A stretch of DNA of 64,000 nt from Atopsyche davidsoni. Its lineage: Eukaryota > Arthropoda > Insecta > Trichoptera > Hydrobiosidae. The stretch's first letter is position 1. Each line of letters opens with the position of its first letter. The stretch is from positions 9,984,501-10,048,500 of the forward strand of contig JAILWY010000027.1 of NCBI GenBank assembly GCA_022113835.1, read 5' to 3'. Below, piece after piece: positions 10,778-21,100 of the stretch. The position numbers and the translations under genes are program-made. The notes under the pieces were generated by a model. That model made no database searches and had not been told where the DNA came from. It saw only the letters and a program-made list of their open reading frames with translations.

Positions 10778-11452
10778 AGCAAAATCTTCAGCCCTCTCAG
10801 TATATTCCTGAGTTGAATTTGCAGTGATTAAATTAATATTATGAAATATAATTTATTAATTTATTTTATTTTCATCGTAATTTAAATTAATATTTTGAAT
10901 AAAATACTAAATAACTTCTTTTGATAATGCCGAAAAGTTGGCGAAATTGGTTACCAATAAAATTAAATACGTGGAAAAATTACAAAAGTATTTTACTAAA
11001 AATATTAAAATGGAATTCCGCAGAGTATTCTCTGCCTAAAATATTGAATTAAAGTATTAAATCTTTTTGTTATTTAAATTATGATTGTGGCCCAATTTGA
11101 AATTTAAAATAATTAAATAATATTGAATGTAAAAAAAAAAAAACCTATTATTGTTGTTATTCAGATTTTTGATGTTGAAGATGTATAAATATTTTGTAAA
11201 TTATACTTTTTTATATAAAAAAACAGGTTTTTATTTATTTATTTTTGATTTGTGGAAATTTTGATGTTATATATAAAAAAAAAGAAAAAAAACTTTTTTA
11301 CACAGCACAAATTATATATGATATAATAATGCAAAAAAAAATTCCTTAGTCTAGTATAGATATATCTGTATATTTTTAAATGATAAATATCTTTTATATG
11401 CTTAGTATTTCATAAATTGCCTTTATAATAATAACCAATTTTTTTTTTTTAG
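10778..11452. repeat. Foldback-family single arm in E10-E11 interval
   Basis: About 10925-11045 ('aaagttggcgaaattggtta' through 'gcagagtattctctgcc...attgaatt') is a diverged single arm of the foldback family, with its terminal 'gaattcc' tag. The rest is A/T-rich, with oligo-A runs. Confidence 0.7.
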
Positions 11453-11643
11453 TTACGTATATTCCGTCAAAAAAAGGAAATCGTTTAATAAAGATGAACC
11501 AATATACGTATGCTGTTCACAATAGATACAAATCTGGAAAAATACAATGGATTTGTTCCACTCACTCCTATAAGGGCTGCAAAGCTTCTATCTGCTCCAT
11601 CAACGACTACGTTGTGTCTCAGTTTTTATTTCATAACCATTGA
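11453..11643 (+). CDS. mod(mdg4): Alternative FLYWCH exon E11
   Basis: The acceptor follows a run of about ten T (tttttttttag). It begins V-T-Y-I-P-S-K-K-G-N-R-L-I-K, then NQYTYAVHNRYKSGK, IQWICSTHSYKGC and LFHNH-TGA. Gln replaces the Arg before the Trp, which is Arg in most units. It pairs with E12 by the RYKSGK linker. AATAAA sits 42 nt past the stop (11685-11690). Confidence 0.88.
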
Positions 11644-12275
11644 CAGGAAACCTTGCAGGTGATTTTCCCATGCAATTATTTAAAAATAAAACAAGTCCAA
11701 TGACAGTGACTTTCTTAAATTCTTTTGCAAATTTTTAGAAGCCAGAATATTTGCAAAGGTTATCAGTGTGCCTTAAAGGTACGATCAATGGTTAAAAATA
11801 TTCAGTTAGGAAACAAACTCTGTAAAGTAAGTGCTTACTTCCACCACATATGCAACCCTGAGGGCTTCCATCACAACCTCTAAAGTATAATAAGAATTAA
11901 TTTTTTAAATAAAATAAAATAATATATTTTTATACACAATTAATTCTTACAAATTGGAATAAAGACTTTGTTTATAAAAATGTTATTTTATTTAAATACC
12001 AATTACGACCTTGCAGATAATGATGCACGAAAGATTGATTTGATTTGAAATACTCCATATTTATACCAAATATTTTGGTAGTAAGAGCTTTCGACTTTTA
12101 ATGGTTTGTATTAGTTTTTCATATAAGTTTGCATTCTGATATTCATATCTAACCTACAAATTATTCAAATAATTGAGACCTGATATTATTAAAAATTTTC
12201 TCATTTTGCTTTTATCATTTACAGGCAGTTAAAGATGATCGAACATTCCTTTAGTTTGAACATTTTTATTTTCAG
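11644..12275. other. Interval without recognised features
   Basis: Begins with the likely E11 poly(A) site. A slightly less AT-rich stretch near 11820-11885 has no identifiable match. No exon fossil seen. Confidence 0.45.
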
Positions 12276-12466
12276 TTGAATACATTAAATCACTGAGAGG
12301 AAAGCCTAACATAAAGTTGAACAACTATACTTACTGCATTCACCAAAGATACAAATCGGGAAAATTACGGTGGCACTGCTCCACTCACAACGGCAGAGGA
12401 TGCAAGGCTGCTCTCTCCACCATAGAAGATGTCATTGTATCTCAGTTTGGAACTCACAACCATTGA
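12276..12466 (+). CDS. mod(mdg4): Alternative FLYWCH exon E12
   Basis: The acceptor is attttcag and the frame starts V-E-Y-I-K-S-L-R-G. The core is KPNIKLNNYTYCIHQRYKSGK, RWHCSTHNGRGCKA, then GTHNH-TGA. It shares the RYKSGK linker with E11 and the SQFG stretch near the end with E13. AATAAA is at 12556-12561. Confidence 0.9.
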
Positions 12467-13319
12467 TGCTATTTTGTAATCATCTCTTGTGTTGTTTGTA
12501 CTATTTTCTATTACTACAATACTTGGTTTTTTTAACCTCTAGTTTGATTTGTTTTAATAAAATATAATACAATAAAACTTAACTTAACTTAGTTGAACTT
12601 TCCGTCCTTATATTCTACAATAGTGAATCATATAAAGGGTATTTCACATCCTCGCTGAGCGCTAAAGTGTGGACGGTGCGTTTGCCTCGGCTCAACTCGG
12701 CAACAAATTCTTATAAACAAAGTATAAGCTGACGCACAGTCTGATGCTCGTGTATTATCATTATACTATGAGTACTTATTGTCATTCCTTTTTATATATA
12801 AAAACCCGTTAAAAGAAGACACATTTATGATCAGATAAAAATTTTCTATGAGAGAAAAGTTTATTTGATCTGTTATGATTATAAATGAAGGTTTAACTTT
12901 CTTGTTTATTTATTTTTTAAAACAAATATGGAATTTGTTTATATATTACTTAAATTAATTGAGGTTCTCTCAAAAAATGTATTATTAAATTTTGTATGTA
13001 TGAAGTAGAATATATACTATTTTTATTAAATGTGACTTATTACTTACCCTTATAAAATGAAAATTACTCGATAAAGTATTAAAATAATATAATGTAATGT
13101 AAGTAATGAATTTTTATTTGAGATATTTTTTTTTATCACCCAATCCATTAAATTCATATCATTGCCCCAATATTCCAGCATAAAAGTCATAAATAAAAAA
13201 AATCACTATATTGGTGTATTTATAATGTAAATATTTATATTTGTGAATCACACAATATAGTAAATTCATATAATGCTAATAAAATTTTGAAGTTGTCTAA
13301 TTTATGTTTTATTTTTCAG
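12467..13319. other. Interval without recognised features
   Basis: 3' UTR of E12, then intron. A more GC-rich patch at about 12640-12715 (gctgagcgctaaagtgtgga) stands out but I cannot assign it. Confidence 0.45.
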
Positions 13320-13510
13320 TTAAATACATAACGTCGAGAAAAGGAAAACCATTAATAAAGATGAACAACTACACATACTCTGTGCAAATCGTAGGGAAAT
13401 CTGGAAAAATCCGATGGAACTGTTCTACGCACAACGCGAAAGGTTGCAAAGCGCATGTTTATTCTCTAGAAAATGTAATTATTTCTCAATTTGGAAACCA
13501 CAACCACTGA
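13320..13510 (+). CDS. mod(mdg4): Alternative FLYWCH exon E13
   Basis: The acceptor is atttttcag. It opens V-K-Y-I-T-S-R-K-G, then KPLIKMNNYTYSVQ, KSGKIRWNCSTHNAKGC and GNHNH-TGA. All ligands are present. AATAAA is at 13639-13644. The following 2.6 kb carries the densest transposon nest of the window. Confidence 0.9.
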
Positions 13511-14007
13511 AGCTCTTTTAATGAGCACCTAACAATTAATTACAGAAAAATAACCTTTTGTAAAGCTTTTGCTTATATTTTTAATTACATGTAGTGATTT
13601 CAATTGTATTGGTGACAAGCAGTGTAGAAGACAGAGATAATAAAAAAGAAAGGCTTATGACCACGAGTAAGTTATACCAGTTAGTGCCAACTTGCTGGAG
13701 CGATGGTCAATGCGTGGATGAAATGTGACGGGTGCTCATGTGATCTCGACCGATGGGAGGACCTCGGTTATGCAAGTTTATCCTAGACATTATTCTGGAA
13801 TATCAGATTGTAGAATGAATGCTTATGAGATAAACATGTATAATAATTCTGTAATATAGTGACCATTTTTAATAATCTGCTTTTGTAATGAAATACATTT
13901 ATATAGAGAAAAATATAGTCTTTATTTTAATCCATATGTCGATTTTTTGATTAAACGTCAATCAGATGCGTATTTATTACCCATTACGGGTTTATTATAT
14001 TATTACC
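13511..14007. other. Interval with unassigned GC-richer patch
   Basis: About 13650-13795 ('gccaacttgctggagcgatg' onwards) is less AT-rich than its surroundings and looks like repeat-derived sequence, but I could not place it in a family. Confidence 0.35.
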
Positions 14008-14171
14008 AATATGATTAGGCATATTAGTTCATACATAGAAGATGATTTAAAGAAACTCTCAGAAAAATATCATCGTGATTTGTGTGGGATCCCATACAAA
14101 TCACGATGATATTTTTCTGAGAGTTTCTTTAAATCATCTTCTATGTATGAACTAATGTGCTTAATCATATT
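14008..14171. repeat. Near-perfect palindrome of SINE-body sequence
   Basis: Two arms of about 82 nt are centred between 14089 and 14090, with very few mismatches. The inner arm sequence ('aaatcacgatgatatttttc') matches the body of the tRNA-derived repeat at 40.5 kb, beginning just after its B box. Two 5'-truncated SINE bodies therefore seem to be joined head to head. Confidence 0.75.
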
Positions 14172-14649
14172 CGTAATTTATTTTAATCCTTCATCGCACG
14201 AAAAAACATGTCGAGGTTGAAAAACACAGCAACCTCTCTAAAAATCCAGCTTATAAATCTTTTCAGCCATACACCATGAGGGATATTAACCCTTTGCACT
14301 TTGTTTGGTGCGGAAATTTGATGCGCGGTGATAACTATTTATGGTTTCTTATCTGGTGATTTCTTGTTTATGTTTATGTGATCTTGTTCTTTAAAGTTCG
14401 TTACTAAGCACTGCCTATATAATTTTACAAAGATCATGTTATCTCCCTTTCAATCTACGCTAGAATTTCTTATCTAAGATTAGTTCGGCACCATAAAACG
14501 AACTGCATTTTTGGTCTCAGTTCGACCTTGACAGCCATGGCAAAATGACTAGATGTGTACCTAATCAACCCATATATTTTTTGCTTGTACTTCTTATCGT
14601 AATCATTCATTTGAAGGTCCTTATTTGCTTAAATTTATATTGAGAAATT

Positions 14650-15492
14650 CAATATTTTTGACAGAGAGTACTTGGTGGAATTCCATTTTAATATTTTGAA
14701 TAAAAATACTTGAGTGATTTTCCACATTTTTGTTTTTATTAGTGACCGGTTTCGCCAACCTTTCACGTTGGCATTATCAAACAGAGTGAGATTCTATATA
14801 ATACTAAGCAATTAGGTAAACAATTGTTAGAGGGAGAGGTTGTTGTTAGAAAGAGAGAGAATGATTGTCAGGTGGTAAGGGCTAATGTGATTTTAATGTA
14901 CCTGACAAGTGGAGGATTCTATATAATTGCAAATTTTTGTGTTAATGGGGTAATTATCTAAAGTAGTGGCTTTGAGGTGTAGCAGCAGTTATTCTGAGTT
15001 GGGGTTTGTCCTGTAGTGTGTTTATCTGTAAATAATAGGTTTATGCACAGTAAATGTTTTTTTAAAGATCATTCATCATCATCATTATTATTCCCTATTG
15101 CTAAATCACATCTTTAAAAAAACATTTACTGTGCATAAACCTATTATTTACAGATAAACACACTACAGGACAAACCCCAACTCAGAATAACTGCTGCTAC
15201 ACCTCAAAGCCACTACTTTAGATAATTACCCCATTAACACAAAAATTTGCAATTATATAGAATCCTCCACTTGTCAGGTACATTAAAATCACATTAGCCC
15301 TTACCACCTGACAATCATTCTCTCTCTTTCTAACAACAACCTCTCCCTCTAACAATTGTTTACCTAATTGCTTAGTATTATATAGAATCTCACTCTGTTT
15401 GATAATGCCAACGTGAAAGGTTGGCGAAACCGGTCACTAATAAAAACAAAAATGTGGAAAATCACTCAAGTATTTTTATTCAAAATATTAAA
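14650..15492. mobile_element. Giant foldback element inside the piggyBac relic
   Basis: Inverted arms 14687-15069 and 15110-15492, about 383 nt each and apparently identical, flank a 40-nt loop (15070-15109). The left flank carries the family tag 'gacagagagtacttggtgga'. The outer about 100 nt of each arm is shared with the element at 24.4 kb. The near-identity of the arms suggests recent insertion or gene conversion. No coding capacity seen. Confidence 0.88.
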
Positions 15493-15745
15493 TTTATATT
15501 GCACCGAAGGATAGACTTTTTCTCCCTCACAATATCAATAACCTCTTCATTCACTTATCGTACCAGTATTTTGTTTGGTTTATAATATATAATAATATTA
15601 TGATAATGTGTATCTCACTAAACAGCTGAGGAGAACAGCCGTTTAATCACTTGCAGTATATGAAAACCAGTGTTCGGCAATTGACAGGAGATTTTCGTCA
15701 GACACGTGCTAAAGCTTCACTTCAACCTGCGATTCCGAAAATATC

Positions 15746-15966
15746 CGCCTAAGTGGAAAGCTGCATAAAATTCTAACAGAAGTAAGGAAGGATTGCAAAG
15801 TCTGCTATCAAAAAAATAAACCCGGCAAAAGACATCAAACGACATACTATTGTGATACTTGTCATGCATGCATCTCGGCAATCGTTACATGAAATATCAT
15901 ACAAAACAAAATTACAAAGACTTATGTTTACGAAATTATCTTCGTAAAGATGTAAATATACATTAA
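15746..15966 (+). pseudogene. piggyBac transposase C-terminal remnant
   Basis: One frame reads R-L-S-G-K-L, then KDCKVCYQKNK, RHQTTYYCDTCHAC, and ends at TGA 15890-15892. A shifted frame continues K-Y-H-T-K-Q-N-Y-K-D and runs to TAA 15964-15966. The spacing C-x2-C ... T-x-Y-x-C-x2-C ... Y-H-T-K is that of the zinc-binding tail of piggyBac transposases. A frameshift and the missing catalytic part make it a relic. Confidence 0.72.
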
Positions 15967-16155
15967 ATATTAAAATAAAAAAGTTTTATGTGTTAATTTG
16001 TGTGTGTGATCATTTTAAGATAGAGGTGAAAAATTCACCAAAAGTGTTACGAAACGCTTCGAGTTGCTGATTAGTCCGCGCGAAAACGGCCTCGAGCGCA
16101 AAGGGTTAAACATGATTTATAAGAAAAATTTATTTACATTAGTTTATTATTTTAG

Positions 16156-16340
16156 TTGAGTACATCACATCAAGAAAAGGAAATCCGTTAATAAAATGGG
16201 GCCAATACACGTACAGTATCCATCGAAAAGGGAAAAACGGAAAAATTAGATGGAAATGCTCTTCCCACAATGGGTGTTCCGCGGCCATTTTTACGATAGA
16301 GGATGTCATTGTTCTTGAAAAGAAACATCACTTGCACTAA
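16156..16340 (+). CDS. mod(mdg4): Alternative FLYWCH exon E14
   Basis: It starts 46 nt after the piggyBac TTAA, with acceptor attattttag. The frame is V-E-Y-I-T-S-R-K-G-N-P-L-I-K, then WGQYTYSIHRKGKNGK, RWKCSSHNGCSAA and HHLH-TAA. The ligand loop is short (C-x5-C, two residues deleted), and a Trp occupies the position before the aromatic pair. It is still open and plausible. AATAAA appears only at 16713-16718. Confidence 0.87.
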
Positions 16341-17079
16341 GGAAATCGAATCGAAATGAAACACCTTAAAGAGGTTTCTAGTTTCATGTGTAAATCTATA
16401 ATTTTAAACATATTATGTACACATGCTTTGTGTTTACTTAATGAAACAAAAAAAAACATCAGAACCATTATCTTATATTTTTATGCATATATGTAAGTGT
16501 GTGTTATCGTGTTTGGCTAATTTTGGTTTTGACATAATTTCTTTTCAATTAAAATTTTTAACATAAAATATCAATATTCAATTGTAATTAAAATTATACT
16601 TACAAAATTATACTTTTTTTAATTGATATTTATTTGTTTCATTGTACAGAAAAGCCAGTCACTGCTTCCGACATTGTTATATTATTTCCTATGTTCAAAA
16701 TATTTATGGTTGAATAAACACCGGTCGCTAGTCGGAGAAAAGGAGGCGGCTAGAGAACACGTGTTTGAGTCATTTTTCCGAGCTTTCGTTTCTGAAAGTT
16801 AGGAACAAGGCAACCCTCTACTGGTGCTGTCTAGCAAATTCAATGATATTTTTGTGAAATCAAGATGGATTGAACTTTGTTGAATAGTGTGCAAAATGTT
16901 TTTAACTTTTTTAGCTTCATGTGTAAATAATGCATGCCACTTTATAAAATACTTCTAAATATGAAATCTCATGTTGGATTTCATATGTAGGTTTGTTTCT
17001 GGTATTTTTGTATGCATCCGTAGCATATCATAGCTATATTTATCAATCTGGACTGAGTGAAGTTGTTGTTCCGTTCCAG
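16341..17079. repeat. Interval with dispersed repeat copy
   Basis: Positions 16719-16815 ('cggtcgctagtcggag' through 'gttaggaacaaggcaaccct') are clearly related to 41141-41240, in the same orientation, so they form a two-copy dispersed repeat of unknown class. The rest is AT-rich. Confidence 0.6.
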
Positions 17080-17270
17080 TTCACTACACACGCTCGCATG
17101 CGGGGAAACCCCAGCTAAGGCTGCACGGGTACTCCTACCGCGTTGACGCTGACAGGAAGTGTGGCAAAACTCGGTGGAGGTGCTCCACCCACTCTGGGAA
17201 GGGGTGCCGGGCTGCAGTGTACACCATCGACGGCAAGTTTATTCATCATGTCGGCGCTCATTGCCATTGA
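17080..17270 (+). CDS. mod(mdg4): Alternative FLYWCH exon E15 (GC-rich)
   Basis: The acceptor is cgttccag. It begins V-H-Y-T-R-S-H-A-G, then KPQLRLHGYSYRVDADRKCGK, RWRCSTHSGKGCRA and AHCH-TGA. Codon use is strikingly G/C-rich compared with all other units (e.g. ggggtgccgggctgcagtg). This suggests an older, separately conserved exon rather than a recent duplicate. AATAAA is at 17362-17367. Confidence 0.88.
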
Positions 17271-18310
17271 TACTTAATAAACACAAAGTATATAGTAAGC
17301 TGTATATAAAAAAATTCTGTAATTTAAACGAGTACTTAAGAAATTTATTGAATATTTAAGAAATAAATATTTATTATATCATATTTAAAAAGTTTTAATT
17401 GCACCTTTCGAATCACTTTAAATAATTCTGATGGTGTTTTCAAACTGTGAAATTTTTTATTGTGAAGTCAAAAAAATAAATAAATGTTAATGTGAAACAG
17501 AATATCTTTTTCTATGAATGTTTCTACCACTATTTAGAAAATGCAAAAATGCCACGTATAAAGGTGATACGCTTTCCCCATTTTGGATACAACTATGAGT
17601 TTTGAGACATCGTGTACAGCCTACGTACATTGGTTTCACGCATGTGTTTGATGAAGCAATGCCACTGAATATTTTTTTACCCGTACAGATTATTTTTTAA
17701 ATTTTACAATTTTTCCATTTTTAATTATTACATATTTTATTTATATTATACTTGTATTAAAACATTTCAATAAATTTATTTTGCATTGGATTTTAGTTTT
17801 TTGTTAATTTCCCAAAAGTATCATTTGATACGGTCTGGACATTATATATTTTGATAATACATTATAAGTACGGTATGGAGTCATATTACGGTTGTATGCT
17901 CAGTGATGTTCAGATTATAAATGACGACCCGATCGATCGTTGATTATAATTTGTTAAATGGTCCCATTTCAGTTACACTATCACTAATGTCTAAACTATA
18001 AAGAGAGGATCCAATTGTAGATTATAATTTTTCACGACAAAGAGCATGTTCCGGTCTGGATTCAGCGTCATACTTGTAATATTACATTGCTAGGTAGATG
18101 CTGGATACAAAACTAAGAAAATTTTATGCCCAAGTCCTCAATGGATGATTGATTTGATCAAAGATTTACAATATGTTAATTAAGCTTCATGGATTTAACA
18201 AAACTTCTATTAACGATCTGCAATTTAGGTTAAACTATTCAAAAAAAGTTTGCCAACAAAATCATTGATATATAAAGTATTTACAGATTTATAACACTCT
18301 CCTTTTTCAG
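17271..18310. other. Interval without recognised features
   Basis: 3' UTR of E15, then about 0.9 kb with mixed composition (17550-17650 and 17870-18080 less AT-rich). No transposon ends, exon fossils or RNA were recognised. Confidence 0.4.
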
Positions 18311-18507
18311 GTCCGATTCATTACGTCCAATCAAAAAGAGGAAATACATTGATTAAGTTGAATGATTACACATACGCAGTACAAATACAGTTCATAAACG
18401 GCAGATCTCGCTGGAATTGTTCTACGCACAAGAATAAAGGTTGCAAAGCATTCTTGTTAGCCGAAGATGAAAAAATTGTTTCACATTCTTGTTATCACAC
18501 TCATTGA
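18311..18507 (+). CDS. mod(mdg4): Alternative FLYWCH exon E16
   Basis: The acceptor is ctttttcag and the split residue is Gly (G|GT). Two extra residues precede the usual start, giving G-P-I-H-Y-V-Q-S. The core is KRGNTLIKLNDYTYAVQ, NGRSRWNCSTHKNKGCKA, then CYHTH-TGA. It is the first unit, reading left to right, with the 'GNTLIK' motif that dominates the middle block. AATAAA is at 18622-18627. Confidence 0.87.
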
Positions 18508-18557
18508 TATTTTTATTAAAATTTAAACTTTTTGAGCGATGCTCACATTCGATTTAT

Positions 18558-18750
18558 AAAAATTAAGATAAATGATTTAAGTCTAAATGTACTAATATGA
18601 TCATAATCAATCATAAGTAACAATAAATATAGTCTTAGTTGGATATTAAGGTATGCTTTAGAAATTAAGATAATTCATTATGTCTAAATGTGCAAATGTG
18701 ATCTGCGACGATATAATCAGTCATAAATCACAATAAAACTAGTCATAGTT
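18558..18750. repeat. Diverged direct duplication of about 100 nt
   Basis: Positions 18558-18645 and 18660-18750 align ('aaattaagataa...gtctaaatgt...caataaa...agtc.tagttg'). The copy spans the E16 poly(A) signal region and leads straight into the tandem repeat that follows. Confidence 0.6.
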
Positions 18751-18940
18751 GAAATTGTACAGTTGTAAGAATTATCACATAGTTGTAAGAATTGTTATAC
18801 AGTTATAAGAAATGTCACAGCTAAGGGAATTGTGTCATAAATGTAAGAACTCCTCATAGTTGTAAGAATTGTTTCCTAGTTGTAAGAATTGTTTCATAGT
18901 TGTAAGAATTGTGCCATAGATGTAAGAATTGTGTCATTGT
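18743..18940. repeat. Tandem repeat, about 20-nt unit
   Basis: Around ten imperfect copies of 'catagttgtaagaattgtt'. The right-hand copies are the most alike. No spacers are present, so this is a minisatellite and not a CRISPR array. Confidence 0.85.
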
Positions 18941-19443
18941 TCACACAAATGGGTAGTATGTACTAAAAAGTCATATTTTTCCTTTTATTATAAACTTAAT
19001 ATGAAAATACTTAAAAGTCTTTAATTTATTTCTAATAAGTGGTAATAAAAACAAGATCATTGCCTCCTTGCAACTCCTGGATGACCTGAGAGCCCCAAAA
19101 TTTCAAAGAATTCCCATGTTTCTGATGCATGCTCTGAAATTGGTTCTTTGACTACTGGACACAATTTTCACAGAATGATACCAACATTGTTAATTTTTGG
19201 CCAAAACACAGTAAGAACGTTTCTGTAAAAAAATCACAGTGTCACACCATAAAAGTCAAAACAACAGGTTTTCTAATGAATTCGAGTTTGAATGAAAAAT
19301 ATTATATTAATTGTTAAAATGAATTCAAAGCTGTGGGGTAAGTTTAATAGAAAATCAGTTATTTAATTTTGCATACAAATTTTGTTTCCACATCGTTTTA
19401 TCACTCGTCATATTTAATACTAACATTTTTTTTTTTTTTTTAG

Positions 19444-19640
19444 TTCGATACATTACATCAAAAAGGGGATTTCCCCTGATCAAAATGGGTCAGTACACGT
19501 TCACTAGCAAAGAGACGAGGAAAAGTGGAAAGAAGCGGTGGAAATGTTCAACGCACCACACCAAGGGGTGCACCGCCACACTCTACACCGTCGACGACAT
19601 GATCATATCCAGCACTGGCTTTCACTATCACAATAGATAG
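19444..19640 (+). CDS. mod(mdg4): Alternative FLYWCH exon E17
   Basis: The acceptor follows a long T run (tttttttttag). It reads V-R-Y-I-T-S-K-R-G-F-P-L-I-K, then MGQYTFTSKETRKSGK, RWKCSTHHTKGCTA and FHYHNR-TAG. The last ligand pair is H-Y-H, and two residues follow it. Codons are more C/G-ending than in neighbours, as in E15. No near AATAAA was seen. Confidence 0.88.
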
Positions 19641-20607
19641 TATCTTTTCATTTTTAACATCACATTATTTATTATTATATTATACAGTTTTTCAATAGTT
19701 ATGATTAAAAATATGACTCATTTAGAAAATATACAACTTTATAAAATTAAATTGAAATATATTTAATTATATATATTTAAATTTAATATATATATGTAAA
19801 TTTGTGTGTAGAAAATATTGGGTGATAGTTTTTAATTTTATGAAATAATTAAAGCGCTTTTGTTCAGATATCAATTTATATTCTAATATATGATAAATGT
19901 ATTTTATATGAGATAACAGAAAATTATATTTGTATTAAAACTTTGTACTCACCCCAACACAGTTTGTATATTTAAATTAAGTAAATATATATTTGAATAT
20001 TATATTTTTTAAATATATTTACATAACTTGGAATTTTGTAGTTTAAAAAAAATTGTATTTGCTTTTAAAAAAATAATGTAATTTAAAAAGGCTTATAATT
20101 TATTCAAATGCTATTTATGTTATGATATTTTTAAAATAAAATATTTAAGATTTGAATATAAAATTGTGAAATATAATAAAAATCTTCATTGGTGTACATT
20201 TACAACTTTTTATTAGAAATTAATTAAATATTCAAAATAAAAATATATTGTATATTAATTGTGTTTTATTTATTTAAATTAGTTATTGAATATTTAAAGG
20301 GTACTCATTAAACACTTAATCGTGCCTATACTGTAAATAATATATTTTAGATACTCAGTAAACATACAAAAAAATTGGGTGACCCGGTCGTAATAGCCTG
20401 AATCTAGGAATTTTTAATTGTTTTTTTATGCATGCATTGCATTAAATATTGTAAAAAATGATTGGCAAGCAAATGTACTTTTTAGTATTTTACTATTTTC
20501 GCACACTCCTTACCTTCCAAGCAGCTTTCATTTTTTCCAAAGATTTAAATTGACATAGTTATTTGAAACTTTGCTTACTTTTTTTGTTTTTTTTGTTTTT
20601 GTTTTTT
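19641..20607. other. Very AT-rich interval
   Basis: A/T runs through about 20330, then a mixed patch (20380-20420). No repeat family or exon fossil was recognised before the decayed unit E18. Confidence 0.45.
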
Positions 20608-20784
20608 ACATTGTGTCAAAAAGGGGGGGGGGGGGGGGAGATAGAGCAGTACACATGTTCTTATAAAGAATTGAGAAAAAATGGGAAAAAACACTAGACT
20701 TGTCATGTTCAAAGATCTAAAAGATGCACTGCTTCTATTTATTCTTTAGATGATATCATGTTATGTAAAAAATTTGGAAATTAG
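20608..20784 (+). pseudogene. Decayed FLYWCH exon E18 with poly-G tract
   Basis: Recognisable as an exon: T-rich tract, 'attgtgtcaaaaagg', then QYTCSYKELRKNGK, CHVQRSKRC-ASIYSLDD and a stop. A run of 16 G (20623-20638) replaces the segment after Arg-Gly, the Trp codon is a stop (tag), the ligand H-x-H is absent and no clean acceptor AG remains. Dead copy. Confidence 0.8.
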
Positions 20785-20906
20785 TGATTAAGGTCATAAT
20801 TGTTGACAAGTTAGAATGTAAGTAGAGTAGATGATTTTATAAATATATATATGTATATAAAAATGAATTATTGTAATATCATATAACTTCTATTTTTCTG
20901 TTTTAG

Positions 20907-21100
20907 TTAAATATAGTATATCCAAAAAGGGACATCCGTTGATAAATCTGGATAATAAATACACCTACTGTATTCAAATCAAGAGACAAAATGGAAAAAC
21001 GCGCTGGCGATGCTCTACTCACAAGCACAGAGGATGCAATGCTGCTCTTCATACCGTGGAGAATGTCATAGTCTGCCGAGTTGGTTTTCACAATCATTAA
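20907..21100 (+). CDS. mod(mdg4): Alternative FLYWCH exon E19
   Basis: The acceptor is tgttttag. It begins V-K-Y-S-I-S-K-K-G, then HPLINLDNKYTYCIQIK, GKTRWRCSTHKHRGCNA and GFHNH-TAA. One residue is inserted before the aromatic pair (LDNKY), as in E7, E10 and E46. AATAAA is at 21267-21272. Confidence 0.9.

Larger units (their letters stand above)
14286..16109 (+). mobile_element. piggyBac-like element, deleted, with nested foldback
   Basis: Both ends read TTAA-CCCTTTGC, in inverse orientation: left 'ttaaccctttgcac', right 'gcgcaaagggttaa'. TTAA target site plus CCC termini are diagnostic of piggyBac elements. Inside, 15746-15966 encodes the C-terminal Cys-rich region of the transposase (see separate entry). 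Most of the transposase is gone, and a foldback element of about 0.8 kb is inserted at about 14650-15492. It cannot move by itself. Confidence 0.78.

Noticed and set aside
18743..18940. CRISPR-like array
   Set aside because: Contiguous 20-nt units without spacers in eukaryotic DNA; a minisatellite.
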